NCBI GenBank assembly: GCA_037974965.1
Contig: JBBPFI010000008.1
Location: forward strand, 1,550,001-1,614,000
Direction: 5' to 3'
Source: Dacryopinax spathularia
Lineage: Eukaryota > Basidiomycota > Dacrymycetes > Dacrymycetales > Dacrymycetaceae
DNA length: 64,000 nucleotides
The notes beneath the pieces are model-generated. The model was not told the origin of the DNA, did not search any database, and was given only the letters and a program-made list of their open reading frames with translations. Shown here piece after piece: positions 11,183 to 23,142 of this stretch (position 1 is its first letter; each line of letters opens with the position of its first letter). The position numbers and the translations under genes were made by a program.

Positions 11183-12686
11183 AATGAACGTTCACGGGTG
11201 GTCTCTTAGGGGGCGGGTCGGGGATTTTGTTGTGGGGTTCGGGGGGAGGGGAAGGGGGTGGAACAGGAGGGAGCACCTCGACGAGGGGTGGATCGTGCTG
11301 GCAGTCGTCCTTATAGCGTGCTGCACCGGCATAGCCACACCTCTCGACGACAAACACGAGGCCGTCGGGAACCGACGGAGCAGATAGAACCTCTTCGCGA
11401 CGCTAGCAAGTCGAGTCATTTAGTCGTTACGCCTCCAGAGGATATATAGAAGGGAGAATGCATGCAGTCCGGGATTCCGAATGCTGCGCCCAATAGACGC
11501 CCTGTTAGTCCGTTTCGTGTGGGACAAGAACGACCCAGTGATCGAAGGCTGGCCAGAGGAGATACAATCAGGAGTACGCTCTACTGCGATATCCCGAGTT
11601 CAGAAGCAAAACAGACGACATGCGAGTCCACTCCGGGAGTGGGACAAGAATGACGCTGTGGAAGAAGGCTCGCAGGCCAAGGCGTGGTGCGGAGATCGGG
11701 TTTGGGCAGCTCCAAGGGTGGGAAATTCGCTTGGAAGGCGAGGCGCTCAGCTGGCAGCCTCAATGTGACAGTATTGACGCCGTAGTCGAGAGTCTGAAGT
11801 GGCAGGATCATGCAGTTTCTTCCTTGAGGGCCGAGGCATATCCATCCGCAGGAAATGGAAGACATCTACGCAATGTTAGTTCGTATGATCCACTGAACTC
11901 GGCGAGAGGACTGCGTACGAGCAGCCGGGAGCAGTACGATTTGGCATTTGAGCCGTGTTCACGATCTGCCTGATTGGCCAGTGCTCGTTGCTTCAACCCC
12001 ATCCTACAGCGAGACGTCGGCGCGTAACTCCTCTAGGAATAAGATGATCAGTAAGTGTGACAGCATAATAACCCGGGAAGAGCATGCGTACCGGGTTATG
12101 ACCCAGCGAACCAGCGACTTCACATCGTGGAATCACCGCCTAGGTCGCCGACGTTCCACGCCACCTACATGTGAGAGCCGCCTCGTCCCCCTCCACTAGA
12201 CTAGCCTCCAACCCTTCGCCGCTCTTCATATTACAAAGCAAAGACGTCGGTTTCCAGCCACCACAAAGCTTCGTCTCACTCCATGGAGTGCTGTCTCGCA
12301 GAGACAGGCCGTCAGTGGGGATTGTTCATGCTGGCCCGAGCTGATCAGCCGGGTTGGGTGCACCATCCCTTCCGCAGGTCGAGCATGACTTCGATAACCG
12401 CGCCTCAGAGCATATCGATCATATCAAAGCAACAAGCTCTGCGTGAAGAGCCGCAGAGCCAACCGTCAGGCTATTGTTGTGGTCGTCGCTCTCGCCAAGA
12501 CGACGCGCGCAACATGCGGCGGGAACCGCAACATGCCGGTCGGCGATACCGAGCTTTCTTCAACAGTCTATCGCCGACAGGAGCGAGCTGTACAGCGAAC
12601 TGCATTAACCCAACGCTACTATACTATACTTCTAGCAGCTCTCCCTCTCCCTCCTATATCTCAGCTCCAGAACTAAGCTCTAAGCT
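11183..12686. other. Gene-poor interval
   Basis: No supported gene is found. Short frames on both strands lack domains and splice signals. It lies between two minus-strand genes, so the part next to 11183 should hold the BTB gene promoter and the part next to 12686 the 3' end of the carrier gene. It holds one weak direct repeat (11519-11670). Confidence 0.45.
11519..11670 (+). repeat. Two diverged direct repeats 120 bp apart
   Basis: A block beginning GTGGGACAAGAA occurs at 11519 and again at 11639, with partial similarity continuing for about 30 bases. The 120-bp spacing keeps reading phase, and both copies read WDKND followed by acidic residues, so this may be a relic of a repeated coding unit. 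Confidence 0.4.
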
Positions 12687-14069
12687 CTAAACCACCCTCA
12701 CATCCCCCCTCAAACCCGTCTTAACCCTCACATAGAGGGCCATAATCAGCTCGTTCGCCGTCAGCGTAACGATCGTATGCGGGGCGATCCGGAGGAAATG
12801 GGCTGTCGTGCCTTTGTACCACCCGAAGGGACCTTCGGTTAGGAGAGTCTTCCAGAGACAGTCGATGGGGTTTTTGTAGAGCTGGCCGACTTGACGGCCT
12901 GTGATGGGATCCGGGGCGGTGGGTTGATTGTACATCCGCGTGAGGGCCTATAGGAAGGGATGATCGTCAGCGGTGGGAGGAGGGATGCAAGCGAGGGAGA
13001 CGCACGGTGTCGGCGGGCTGCATCACTAGGCAGACAGTGGCACCGGAGACGCTACTGCTTGCAAGAAAAGTGAAGAAACCGTCTGGTCTCCATCCATTCT
13101 CGACAAGGATGGTCTTCACCAGGTTATAGCTCGGCAATTGCACCTACTCGCTCGTCAGCCTACGACCCTCACACGTGCAGGATAGGGGGGGAAACGCACC
13201 GAGCTGCCCATACACGTCCTCAACAACGCCGCATCAATACCTCTCAACAGCCCTCTAGGCCCTTCAGTCCTAACAATAGTGCTCAACGCGTCCCACGAGC
13301 TCTTATAGTATCTCTGTGCCCCCACTGGCAGCGCCGGGGAATAGGCCTGCATACGCGCTTTGATCAGGAATAGCGGGTTGCCGAGCGCGGCGCCTACTGC
13401 TCCGCTGGCGACACCGGCGGAGATGGAAGTGGAGGCGAGAACGGTCTTTTCGGGTACGCCGAGGAGGCGGTTGAAGGAGGTCCGAAAGGGCTCGTAGAAG
13501 CCTGGCGTACACAATATCAGCATATGAGATCTCCACGCCTCACTTCCGCAAGAGGCGCACCTAAGCGCGAGCCATTGAGTAATATCTGTCATCGTGTCAG
13601 CCTCACCTCATGAAATGTTTAAAAGCAACACATACTTGGTAGACATATGCCGGTCCCAGTCCTCTCTGAATGCCCCTGATCCCCTCATTCTTCCAGGTCT
13701 TCGCAAAAACGTCCAATACGTTCCGGTACACCCTCGGTGATCCCTGCTTGGCTAGCTCTCCGTCAAGCTGCAAGCGTGTTTTCGCAACTTCTGGTCTGTC
13801 GGGAATGTCAGTCATACGCAGTCCTCCTGCTCAGTCGCCACTGGGCAACGCGAAGGGCGAAACGCACGGGTTGGAGATCGTCACCTGCGCTCGGAGTTAG
13901 CATATATGCGAGCGGGCGGTGAGATAGTACGCACCGCACAACAAGCAGCCAAACCACCGCAGATAAAGCTCTCGAGTGTGCTTAATGGTGGTGCGGCCGG
14001 AGTAGGCGGTGGGACCGGAACCGGCGGAGCAGGGGGAGGCGCAGGCGCGCCAACGACCGAGGTGCTCAT
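12687..14069 (-). CDS. OAC1: Mitochondrial carrier, oxaloacetate (Oac1/SLC25A35) type, about 345 aa
   Basis: Inner-membrane carrier, by family an oxaloacetate/sulfate-type transporter. Seven exons: 14069-13935, 13884-13868, 13795-13636, 13585-13561, 13501-13200, 13143-13006 and 12947-12687. After a Pro/Ala-rich N-terminus, three carrier repeats are readable. Their signatures are NPPEVAKTRLQ, NPLFLIKARMQ and QPADTALTRMYNQ; the last two are characteristic of the Oac1 branch. Exons 2 and 4 are micro-exons of 17 and 25 nt, and both are needed to keep the frame and the conserved residues (VTISNP and ILLNGSRLG). Five of six donors have C at +4. A divergent promoter is shared with the Gon7-like gene. 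Substrate choice within the family is inferred from these signatures only. Confidence 0.9.
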
Positions 14070-14435
14070 CTCTCTGTCGACCTTAACCTCCCACTCGGAT
14101 CAATCAATCGAGCTTAAATACCCTTCCACTCGCAGCACCCGCAGCCTAATCCGGGATATCCAACGGCCGGCGAGATTAAGAGCTCGAGAAGAGGATGATG
14201 AGCCGGTTGAATTTGGCGTGCGCAGGAGATGGGTGGGGAAGCGGGGGCGGGGAATGGGGGATGGATGACCCGTTTCGGTCCCTGATTCGGCGCTCGGCTC
14301 TTCGGGAGCTCGGACGAAATGTTCGAGTCGCTGGTGGAGAAGAGCAGGGATCGCCACTCTGCTCCTCTCTGGCCTGCCACTGCACTTCCGCAAAGTCATT
14401 GTTCAAATCGGTCTGCTTGGCTACTGGTTGCTACT
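14070..14435. promoter_or_regulatory. Divergent promoter between the carrier and Gon7-like genes
   Basis: A 366-bp spacer separates two genes transcribed away from each other. A TATTTAAG-type AT-rich motif lies about 45 bases upstream of the carrier ATG on the minus strand (near 14113). No clear TATA is seen on the plus side. Confidence 0.5.
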
Positions 14436-14783
14436 ATGGCTCAGGGCGTCACTATCGACTTGAAGCTTGATGTTCCGGAAGGAACAGTCGCACCGGCAGT
14501 GTCTGGCGAAGAGCTGCCTGCTTCGACCACGTACACCTACGCCCCGCCCAACGGCGTGACCTCGGCAACACCAGCGACTCCGAACAGCGTCTACTATGCC
14601 TCTCTTCGTTCTGCCGTCTCGGCTGCGAGAGAGGATATCGGTGTAAAGCTGACGGCATGGAGGGATGCTGTCGGTGATCGAGAGAAGGAGAAGGAGGTGA
14701 GGGTGTTGGGAAAGAAAGGAGCGAAGAAGGTCGAGCAGGTTGAGATGGGCGAGGAGGACGAGGAAGGGGACGATGAAGAGTAG
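14436..14783 (+). CDS. GON7: Gon7-like subunit of the EKC/KEOPS complex, 115 aa
   Basis: Small single-exon protein starting at MAQGVTIDLKLDVPEG. Its core resembles the fungal Gon7 family: a YTYAPPNG-type segment (the family has a Tyr-Ser-Pro/Pro motif near the N-terminus), then a helix with YYASLRSAVSAAREDIGVKLT, then a Lys/Glu-rich acidic tail. KEOPS makes the universal t6A modification of tRNA and acts at telomeres and in transcription; Gon7 is its small, fast-evolving, partly disordered subunit. Length matches the family (about 100-125 aa). Because the family is short and poorly conserved, the call rests on pattern and length and could be wrong. Confidence 0.6.
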   Translation: MAQGVTIDLKLDVPEGTVAPAVSGEELPASTTYTYAPPNGVTSATPATPNSVYYASLRSAVSAAREDIGVKLTAWRDAVGDREKEKEVRVLGKKGAKKVEQVEMGEEDEEGDDEE

Positions 14784-15717
14784 AGAAGCCTGGAATGCGG
14801 TCCAGCCAGTCAGGTGACGTGTTCTGCTGGCCAGTGTCAAGGAGAGACAATGTAGGCCGCTTGAGCGTGTAGGGTTTTCTTGCTGATGATGTTGCTATAG
14901 TCTCGTTAACATCTACGCGATGCGACGCGCTGATCTGCTCTGGACGGGATCGGATGGTGCTCGATACGGAAGACCAGCTATGGATATGGAATCTCGAGGC
15001 TCCAGCAGAAAGGAGAGCAGAACCTATCGAGTGCATAATCCAACCAGCGGAACCCGTCGACTATTGCTCGCATTCGAGGCCGAGGGAGCGGCGTCGACCT
15101 GGGCATTAGTCTCCTCAACAGTATCATTCTTTCTTCACTCTTCGAGTGGACTAGCATGAGACTCTTCCGTTTCTCATCCGGTCCTTCGGCTTCTGTGGCT
15201 CCGCCATCCCCGGTATAGCAATGCTCGACTGGAGGTACAGGCATACTGTACATATTGTCTGACATTTGGAGTGGAGCTCTACGGTTTACCAGAATTGTAT
15301 GATTGGCCTGCCTGTCGAGAGACTCTTGAGAGGGTCGCGGTCGTGCGGTCGATCATTGAGCCCATCCGTGGATGTTTGCCATGGTCAGGTTAGTTAGCCT
15401 GTAGATGCGCAATACCATAAGCTTGTAATATTGTGGTTCATGCCGCCTAAGGGCACAAGGACGCTTCTAGGACAACCCTCAGCTCAATGCGAGTATCACA
15501 CGCTGTCCGACTACAGAGAGCTGGCGCCATTATCGTGCAATCACGGATGAAAGCAAGTCAGGCCAAACGGTATCCAAATCCCGATTAAAAGAACCACCCT
15601 ATCAACTTCCAACTATCCACTTCCAATTTGCGACCTCCTCAGCCCTACATCCCACCACCCCCTTATCCTACCAACAAACAAAGCAACCTACCCAACGAAA
15701 GAGAACCCCCACACTCC
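14784..15717. other. Intergenic region with no recognised gene
   Basis: This region lies between the convergent ends of the Gon7-like gene and the acyltransferase gene. Short frames occur on both strands without domains, and no tRNA or repeat was seen. Confidence 0.45.
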
Positions 15718-18513
15718 TCATTCCTCCCCCTCATCCCACGTCTCCTCCCCCTCACTCGTCAACCCCCCACTCCACTCATTCGGCCCCCTCACGAGCTTCA
15801 CACCCGCCCCTCTCGCCCTCAGGAAATTGACGACTTCCCTCCCACTTCTCCAGCCGTTGGGCCCGCCCTCCAGTGCTTCTTCGGGGCTGGTTGTATCTCC
15901 TGGCCCGCTCGACTTCGCTGCTCCTGCTGGGCTGCTGGCCGGTTCAGGCGCAGCGGAGCCAGGGGTAGGAGACGGGGAAGTGGGGGAAGCAGCCCGCCCA
16001 AACATCCTAGCCAAATGCGGACTAGCCGTAACCCTCCCATCCGTCCTCTCCAACTCCGAAAGGAACTGGAACAGCGCCTGGCAAGCAATCACGCGGTGTC
16101 GGAGGACATGTCGGACTAAGCGGCGGGAGGGGAGCTTTTTCTTCTTTTTGAAGGGCTTGGGTGTTGAGGAGGCTTCGGTTTCGGAGGTTGGGGAAAGGGG
16201 GCTCTCGGGCCGTAAGCCCGAGGATGGGCTCTCAGGGCTCGTCGGGCGGCTGTCCGCACCGAGGGAAGGCGAGCCAGCCCCACCAGTCGGAGAAGGCGAG
16301 GCAGCCCCACCAGTCGGAGAAGGCGAAGCCGCACCACCGGTCGGTGAAGGAGCCCCAGAAGCAGCAGAAGGGGCAGACTTCCGTTTCTTAATGTACTGAT
16401 TCTCGGGCTTGTCCGGCTTTGCGGAGAGCTGAAGCTGCGAGAGAGCTATGTCCCATGATTCGGGTGTCCAGAGGCCTATGAGGACGCGCCAGGCTGCTAG
16501 GAGACGTTTCATGCTGGACACAGCGTCAGCTGTGGCCTTTCCTATGCAACGGGATCGGACAAAGAGCAAAAAAACAAACAAGACAAGTGAGGCGCAGGGA
16601 AAGTGGCAGGAGGAGCAGAGAGGGTAGGTAAAGCGGAAGACTGGCGGAGAAGGGAACGTCTTATACGAGAAAGGCCGAGATAAAGAAGATGACCTCGAGA
16701 GGGGAATGAATGAAAGGAGGGTAAGGGAGGGTTCGCGCACCTATCATAATTCTGATCCACCAACTGAACATGATAAACCGCAAACGCCCACACCACCACC
16801 GCCGCCACCAACCCCCCAAGGGGACTCATCCACATGCCCATCCAAATGCCCAAAAACATCAACCCATAAGTCCCCATCAGAATAAACAGTCCCAAGAACA
16901 CCTTTCCTTGCGCGATCTCTTCCTCGTCCGGAATTAGACGTTGCACGTACGCGCCGACGAGGTAGATGGGGAGATGGACAAGGAGAGGGAGGAGGAAGAA
17001 TGGTAACCGGACTAGAGCGGCGAGTGTGTCCCGCAGGAGGAGGAGGAGGGTGCCGAGTCGGGAGGGCAGTGGTGTGGGCCGGCGGGGGTCGAGCGTCCGG
17101 GGGAGGGGGAGTTGGGAGAGGGTGTAGTGCGAGAGCCGGGAGGCTTGTAGGAGGGCGAAGTAGGTGAGGAGCTTTTGTTTGACTTGGGCGGTTTGGGGGG
17201 AGGGGTAAGGGGGGGTGAAGAGGTCTACCAGGCTGTACCTTCGGGGTTAGTGGCTTGGGGAGGGGAAGAGAGGAAAGGCGGGCGTACGTCTGGGATATAA
17301 TAGTAAACTCCTCCAACGCAATCTCCCTCTCCTCGACCCACAGAATCTCCCTAGCCATCCGACCAGCATTCAAAGTCTCCCAATCAGGGGCATTAACGCT
17401 GATGGAGATCATCGCTCGCTCCAGAGCGTGCGTAAGGGCTTTGGTGGCTTTCCGGGCTGAGCCTTCGGTGGGGGAAAGATAGGACTCCATATAAGGGGAC
17501 ATATGGAGAGGAGGGGCGAATCTGCACACACGCTCAGCCTTTGTACTTCTGAGGTAGAGGTGGAAGTAGGGAAAAGAAAAAGGAAGGAGGGAGATAGGAG
17601 GAGAGAGGGAGGGCGTACTGGAGGATAACGGCACTCCGGTATTTGCTCTTGTTTGTATAGACGACCGAAGCGGGCACGATCACCACCTCCGGCAGGGCCT
17701 TCCCGGTTGAGTGGAAGAGGTCGCGCGCGTGGGAGGTGTATTCCAGCGCGCACCACGCCGCGCCATCCTTAACCTGCACGATGCTCGGTTCCTATGCGCA
17801 TACACTCTGCTCAAACCACATTCACCCTGAGCAGCGAATGAACAAAACGCACGGTATAGCTCGTCCCCTCCGGAAACACAGCGACCGCGTCCCCCCTCCC
17901 CAGAACGTCGATCGTCCCCTGGAACAAGCTCCTTTTGTCTTTGTTCCCTCTGTCGACGGGGATGTTGCCCGCGGAGAGCATGAGCCATTTAAGGAAGGGG
18001 TTTGAGAAGAGGGAGGATTTGGCCCAGTAGTGAAACCAGCGGGAACGGGGGTAGGTCGTCGCTAGAGCGAGGGGAGGGGAGGGGTTAGCCGAGCTGCCTT
18101 TCTTTCCGGTGCGATGGCACTGAGAAGGGGAAGAGAACAGATAGGAGATGTGAGGTAGGGAGGGAAGGAGCGGACGCTCAGCAGAAGAGAAGCAGGACGA
18201 AGTGACCCAGGTAGGAAGGAAGTGAAGCAGCCAAGCAGAAAGCTACCGACAAGAAAAAGAAGACAGACTCACACAATACAGTAGGATCCAACGCGGAATT
18301 ATGATGCGTACAAGCGACAATAACCGGCCCAGTAGCAGGCAGGTTATGCACGTCCAGAACGCGTACGTCGCGGAAGAAAGACCATAGTGCGAAGTAAGCT
18401 AGGCGGACGAGGAATCGGTGCAGGAGGGGAGCTGGGGTTGGGGGGAGCTCCGTGGCTTGCTCTTTCCCTGGCTGCTCCTTGGATGGAGATTTCTCGGGCT
18501 TGATGTCGGCCAT
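15718..18513 (-). CDS. SCT1: Glycerol-3-phosphate/dihydroxyacetone-phosphate acyltransferase, Sct1/Gpt2 type, about 710 aa
   Basis: ER membrane enzyme that acylates glycerol-3-phosphate at sn-1, the first step of phospholipid and triacylglycerol synthesis. Six exons: 18513-18273, 18061-17853, 17773-17619, 17521-17288, 17238-16741 and 16513-15718. The PlsC domain begins near residue 35 with the catalytic HNSALD (HX4D) motif, then a GNIPVDRG motif and FPEGTS. Two hydrophobic hairpins sit near the middle (LLLLLRDTLAALVRLPFFLL and FILMGTYGLMFLGIWMGMW), as in yeast Sct1/Gpt2. The C-terminal 260 residues contain a Ser/Pro/Gly repeat (three 9-residue copies) and a basic stretch, then a second conserved helix. 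Length is close to the yeast proteins (about 750 aa). The start was placed at MADIKPEK, the Met nearest the first conserved block. Confidence 0.92.
16268..16351 (-). repeat. 27-bp tandem repeat in the acyltransferase coding region
   Basis: About three copies of a 27-bp unit encode SPTGGAASP-type nonapeptides on the minus strand. The copies are nearly identical, which suggests recent length variation in a disordered linker. Confidence 0.8.
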
Positions 18514-19000
18514 CTTGTATAGAGAACAAGCAGACAAGAGGACGAGGAGGAGGATGAGATGGCCCTCGACGCTGAGGCCGACGAGCGTTCCTGTCCCCAA
18601 CGCGGACATTCCCCCCCGGTTCCCCCGCTTCCGACGTGCACGTGGCCCACCTGCTAGCAAGAGAGTGGCGTTGTCTCCCCTTTTGCCCCTGGGTTTCCCC
18701 TGTTGGGAGGGGCGGCGATTGGACCCGCTCTTTGTCTGAAAGGGGGAGGGGGAGCATCATTGGCGTTCTTCGACCGGCGGCGTCATCACAGAGAGGGGAG
18801 TAGTCCGTTGTGCTCGCTCGCCTTAGCTATCGTGTACTGTTGGCTCTTGGCCTCTTTACTGCGACTCTGAGCTCTTGGTATCTGGGTATCTTTAGGCTTG
18901 GTTCCTTGGCTCACTCTATATCCCTTGGCTCTCTCCCACCTAATACTCTCGGCAACCTACTACACACCCACCGGCCTGCGAACGGGCAAAGCAAGCGAGA
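18514..19000. promoter_or_regulatory. Divergent promoter between SCT1 and SEC2
   Basis: A 487-bp spacer separates two genes transcribed apart. Pyrimidine-rich leader sequence precedes the SEC2 ATG at 19001. An open frame continues upstream of the SCT1 start but contains no conserved block. Confidence 0.5.
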
Positions 19001-21737
19001 ATGTCCCTTCGAGCAATAGACTACGCCCCAACCCCATCCTCACCCCTCAACACTTCCACTTCCTCCCAATCCCGGCCCCAAACATCCCGCAACCCCTCCC
19101 AGCTCTCTCTCTCCCTCCCTCTCGCTTCCGACACATCACTCCCATCAACCTCTCTCGCCTCCGCCTCCAATTCCGACTCCAGCTCATCACTCACCCCTTC
19201 GACCGCCGGCCCCTCCGCCTCCTCCTCCCTCGTTCCGAGCTCGCCCAAACCCCCGTTCGCGAGAAAGAACTCCCTAGCCCCGTTACCGCTCACGCTGAAG
19301 AATACCGATGCGGAGCTTGATGCGGCTCGACGGGCGTTTGAGAGTGGGGATTTTGAGGAGGTGAGGCATGCGCTTTGGGGGATGTTGGGGAGGGTTGATG
19401 AGTTGGTGCGTCTCTCTTCCCCCTTGGGTGTTCAATTTCTCTCGTTCCTTTTTACCTGTCTTCTTTTTTGGCCTCTCTTCTTTCTCGTCCTCTTCGTAAT
19501 CTCGTTCTCTCCCGCCGTTGGGATCCTCGATCACCTGCGCTCTTCGTCTCCGCTCCTCTCTCCTGCCTGCTTCTGGCATCGTTATGAAACTGCTCCGCTA
19601 ACTGCTCCCCCCTACCGGGGACTCGCACGCGCAGACAGCCCACATCCACCACCTCCTGCTCGAACAAGAAGAACTCTCCACCTCCCTAACCCTCGCAAAA
19701 TCCAACCTCACCCTCGCCCTCTCCAACACCGAAATGCTCGAAGACGCCCTCGCGCGCACTCCCGCGTCCGCCCAACCCCTAGGTTGGCGGCGTCACAGCG
19801 CTCGCGACAGTATCACCCACCCACCAGGGCATGTCAGGAGTGCAGTACCCGAGCTTGGGAATGGGCATGGAGCGAGGAGGAGCTTGGATACCCCGAGCCC
19901 GGGGGAAGAAAGTGTGGGGTTCTGGCAGAGTTTGAGGAGGCCGGCGAGTGCCGCGCCGAGGCCTTCTACACCTCAGACTGGGGGGCATGCGCCGTTGACT
20001 GCGGCGGGGGTGATTACAGCTCGGGATCGGCAGTCGCTCATGAGTGCGAGTTCGCCCTCCCTCGTTGATCCACACTCCTCTGGCTTCTCTCAGTCTTCTG
20101 CTCTCACTGGCCCCGGCCTGGGCGGAGCAGGCGGCCTAGGAGGTGCAGGAGCAGGAGCAGCAGGAAGTGTGATGCAAGAACTGGAGAAAATGAGGAAAGA
20201 GCTGGGGAAAGAGAGGGAGAGGAGTGAGAGATTGGGGAGGGAGAAGAGGGGGTTGGAGATGGAGATTGAGAGTCTTAGTCAGGCGTTGTTTGAGGAGGTG
20301 CGTGCGCTTCCCAGGCTTTTCTTTTCTTTTCTCGGGAGGAGGCGTTTGTGCGTGTATGGGCGTATGGGTGTATGCGTGTATGCGTGTATGCGTGTATGCG
20401 TGTGTGCGCATATATCCATTTTCCGCTATCCTGCCTTCTTGCCTGCGCACTTGTACACGGTTTCCACCCCCCTCTCGAACCCTTCCCCTCATCCACCGCC
20501 CCTCTCACCCATCCGAAATCTCCGAGACGAGCCGCTCGCTAACGCTTCCCACTTCGCACAGGCAAACAAAATGGTATCAGACGAACGAAAACGTCGCGCC
20601 CAAGCCGAGCTAGACCTCGCCGAGCTCCGAGACGAGCGCGAGGCCATCCGGCGGACGCTGAGGATGGTAGAGGAGGAGAATAGGCGGTTGAGGCGGGGGG
20701 AGAGTTTGCCTTCTGTCCAATTTCCACCACGACAAGTCGAGGGCGGGGGAGAGGGGCAGGAAGGGGGGAGGGAGGGGAGGGAGGGGAGGGAGAGGGACGC
20801 TGTGCTGTATCCGGAGCCGTCGTCGACCACTTCCGTTTCGCGGGAGGCGGGCTACTCTTACAGCCCACAAGACGAATACGAGCGGGACACAACCCCCACC
20901 CAATCCGCCGGCCTCTCCACCTCCACCACCTCCTCTCTCGGCCCATCAGGCTCAAACTCCCTAGCGGACGACGACGACGACCTTCGCATCGACAGAGTCT
21001 GGCTCGACGCGATCCCCACCCCTTCGCTAGGGACATACCCGAGGCCTTTGAACTTGGTTTCTGGGTTCGGCGGAGTACCCAGTCTGAGAGAGACGGCCGC
21101 TACGCCCCCCGAGGCCGGTGGGACTCCTTCGGGCGAGAAGGCGGGTACGACGAGCACGAGTGGTTCGCTCGGAGCGTCAAGGCCGAATCATCCTACTCTT
21201 TCACTTTCTTCCTCGCCGAGACCGAGGTCGCCGCTCGCTCTACCGCCATCTCCCGGCTCGACGTCCGCACAACTCTCATCAGCAAACAGCGCAACAACCC
21301 CAGCCCAACGTCGGCTTTCCTCCGACCGCTCCGCACCTTCCTCACCACTAGCAGCAGCCCTCTCAAGCGCCTCATCCTACTTCGGCCCCCAACTCTCCTC
21401 CGCATCAGGGTACATCTCCCCTTCCCTCAGCACGATCCACTCCTCCGCAGCAGGCCTCACGTCCTCCGCAGCAGGGCTCGTCTCCCCCGCCCTCGCAGGC
21501 GTGACCAGTGCGGGAAAACGAGCGGGCGCGTGGGCGGGAGAGGGTTATGTGAGGGGGATGAGGAGGTTGGAGGCTGAGCTTGGGAGCGCTACTGGGCCTA
21601 GTGAGGGGGAGGGCGGGGAGGGTTCTGGGATGAATGGGCAGGGTGGTGGGCGGGCCAAGAGGGAGGGGGAGAGGGAGAGGGAGAGGGAGAGGGATGCGGT
21701 TAGTCTGGTGGGGAGGGGGTTTGGGGCGCTGCCTTGA
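19001..21737 (+). CDS. SEC2: Sec2-type guanine nucleotide exchange factor for a Sec4/Rab8 GTPase, about 747 aa
   Basis: The Sec2 coiled coil activates the exocytic Rab on secretory vesicles. Exons 19001-19405, 19635-20297 and 20562-21737 join in frame. The N-terminus is Ser/Pro-rich. The diagnostic Sec2 domain is a coiled coil at residues about 300-410: the helix ESLSQALFEE is joined over the second intron to ANKMVSDERKRRAQAE, which is the signature of the Sec2/Rabin8 family. The remainder is long, Ser/Thr/Pro-rich and disordered, ending in an Arg/Glu repeat coded by GAGAGG runs. The second intron (264 nt) is a multiple of three and open, so an unspliced reading would insert 88 residues in the middle of the domain. 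Both donors are GTGCGT. Confidence 0.88.
20349..20410 (+). repeat. GTGTATGC-type simple repeat in the SEC2 intron
   Basis: About four to six copies of an 8-bp unit (GTGTATGC) with variants lie inside the 264-nt intron. Confidence 0.85.
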
Positions 21738-23142
21738 TATCCTCGCCGCTCATCCAACCTCCAATATCAACCTCAATCTACGATCTGCGGTCTGCCCATC
21801 CGCCGTTCGGCAATGTCTCTCCATCTGGATGGTCGGGTATCGAGGAAGGACATCGAGGAAGGAGCTGGGGCTCGTGGAAGGCTGCCCGTACTCAGCATAT
21901 TGTAGATGAGAATCGAGACTGTATAGCACGCTCTGCTCTAGGCATGAGGAGAGCTGGGACGGGACGATGTAATGCTAGCCACGACTGATGCTGATGTTAA
22001 TGGTTATACCTTTATCACTCACGATCCCTTGGTTCGCCTCTGCCTGGCACCGGGGGTGAAGAACAGATAAGCGGTTGGAAGCCGTTGAAAGCAAGGCGTA
22101 ATGAGCTGTTTGCCGGGAAAGGGAACGATGTGATGGTGTTGCTGATGCTCCTTACTACATATGAAAAGCGGTGTCCGAATCGCTTATGATACATGCATCG
22201 TTCATGGTCCTCTGGTGCTAGTCGTCCGTTGAACAAGAGGAGAAGGGAAGAGATCTCGCCCTGGATCGGGCCATTTCGAGTGCTCCTACAGCATTATCTG
22301 TGCTGCTCTCGCGATTGCACACGCCGACGAAGATGTGCATTGGGATCTCGGATGAGGATCAGAGGATGACGCTCTGGAAGCACGACTTTGACCAGAATAC
22401 ATGGACTTCTCTAGTGCCGAAGTGACGAAGTGGGCCAGAAAGGCGATAACGAGGATATGTATAGCCCGCTTGCCAGTCAGAGCTATCAGCTTGATGAGAG
22501 AAGCAAGTAGCAGCAGCATATAAGCCTGGGCTGTAAAGGGGAAGGTGCTCTTGAGCGTAAGTAAAGCGCTTCCCTGGCGTATCGTACTGACTTAGTAAGC
22601 TGAAGAAGTTGTAGAAAGGTGAGTTTCTGTCGATGCCCGATTAGGTCGGAATCTTGTTCTTGAGCACCAAGGTGTCGTGCGTTTCTCCATATCTTTGTGA
22701 GAGACGACAGCAGGTCGGCCATCCACGAAGAACAAACGGGAGGGATACCCTTCGAGTGTTCGGGGGTTGGGTTGGCAGTTTTGGCCTTTGCGTCGGTGCT
22801 GGCCAAGTGGCAGGCCGGAGCGCAATGTTCTTGGATTTCGAGGCTGTGTGGCAGTGTTGTCTTCTCTGGTCTGGGTGCGGTCGACTTGGCAACAACCGCG
22901 ATCGTATAGTGGCAACAACAATATGAAACAAGGAGGCGCGATCGAGGGAACGCACCCCAAAAATTGTAGTCGGACGGTAAGAGGCATGGGGGTAAGAGAG
23001 CTACTAATACTGTACAGTTCGAGACAGATAGCTACACAGTCTATTAGCACGAGAATATACGAGGATCAGTCCGGTCCGGATAGCACATTTCATCAATAGC
23101 ACTCCCCAAACAACGAGCCAGCCCATGTCGTCAAATCGCCTC
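21738..23142. other. Gene-poor interval
   Basis: No gene is supported in this 1.4 kb. Several frames of 80-150 codons on the minus strand lack ATG starts, domains or matching splice sites. It is bounded by the 3' ends of SEC2 and of the small Cys-rich gene. Confidence 0.4.

Noticed and set aside
17255-17634. Plus- and minus-strand frames across SCT1 introns
   Set aside because: They run through the splice sites of the acyltransferase gene and carry none of its motifs in a separate frame.
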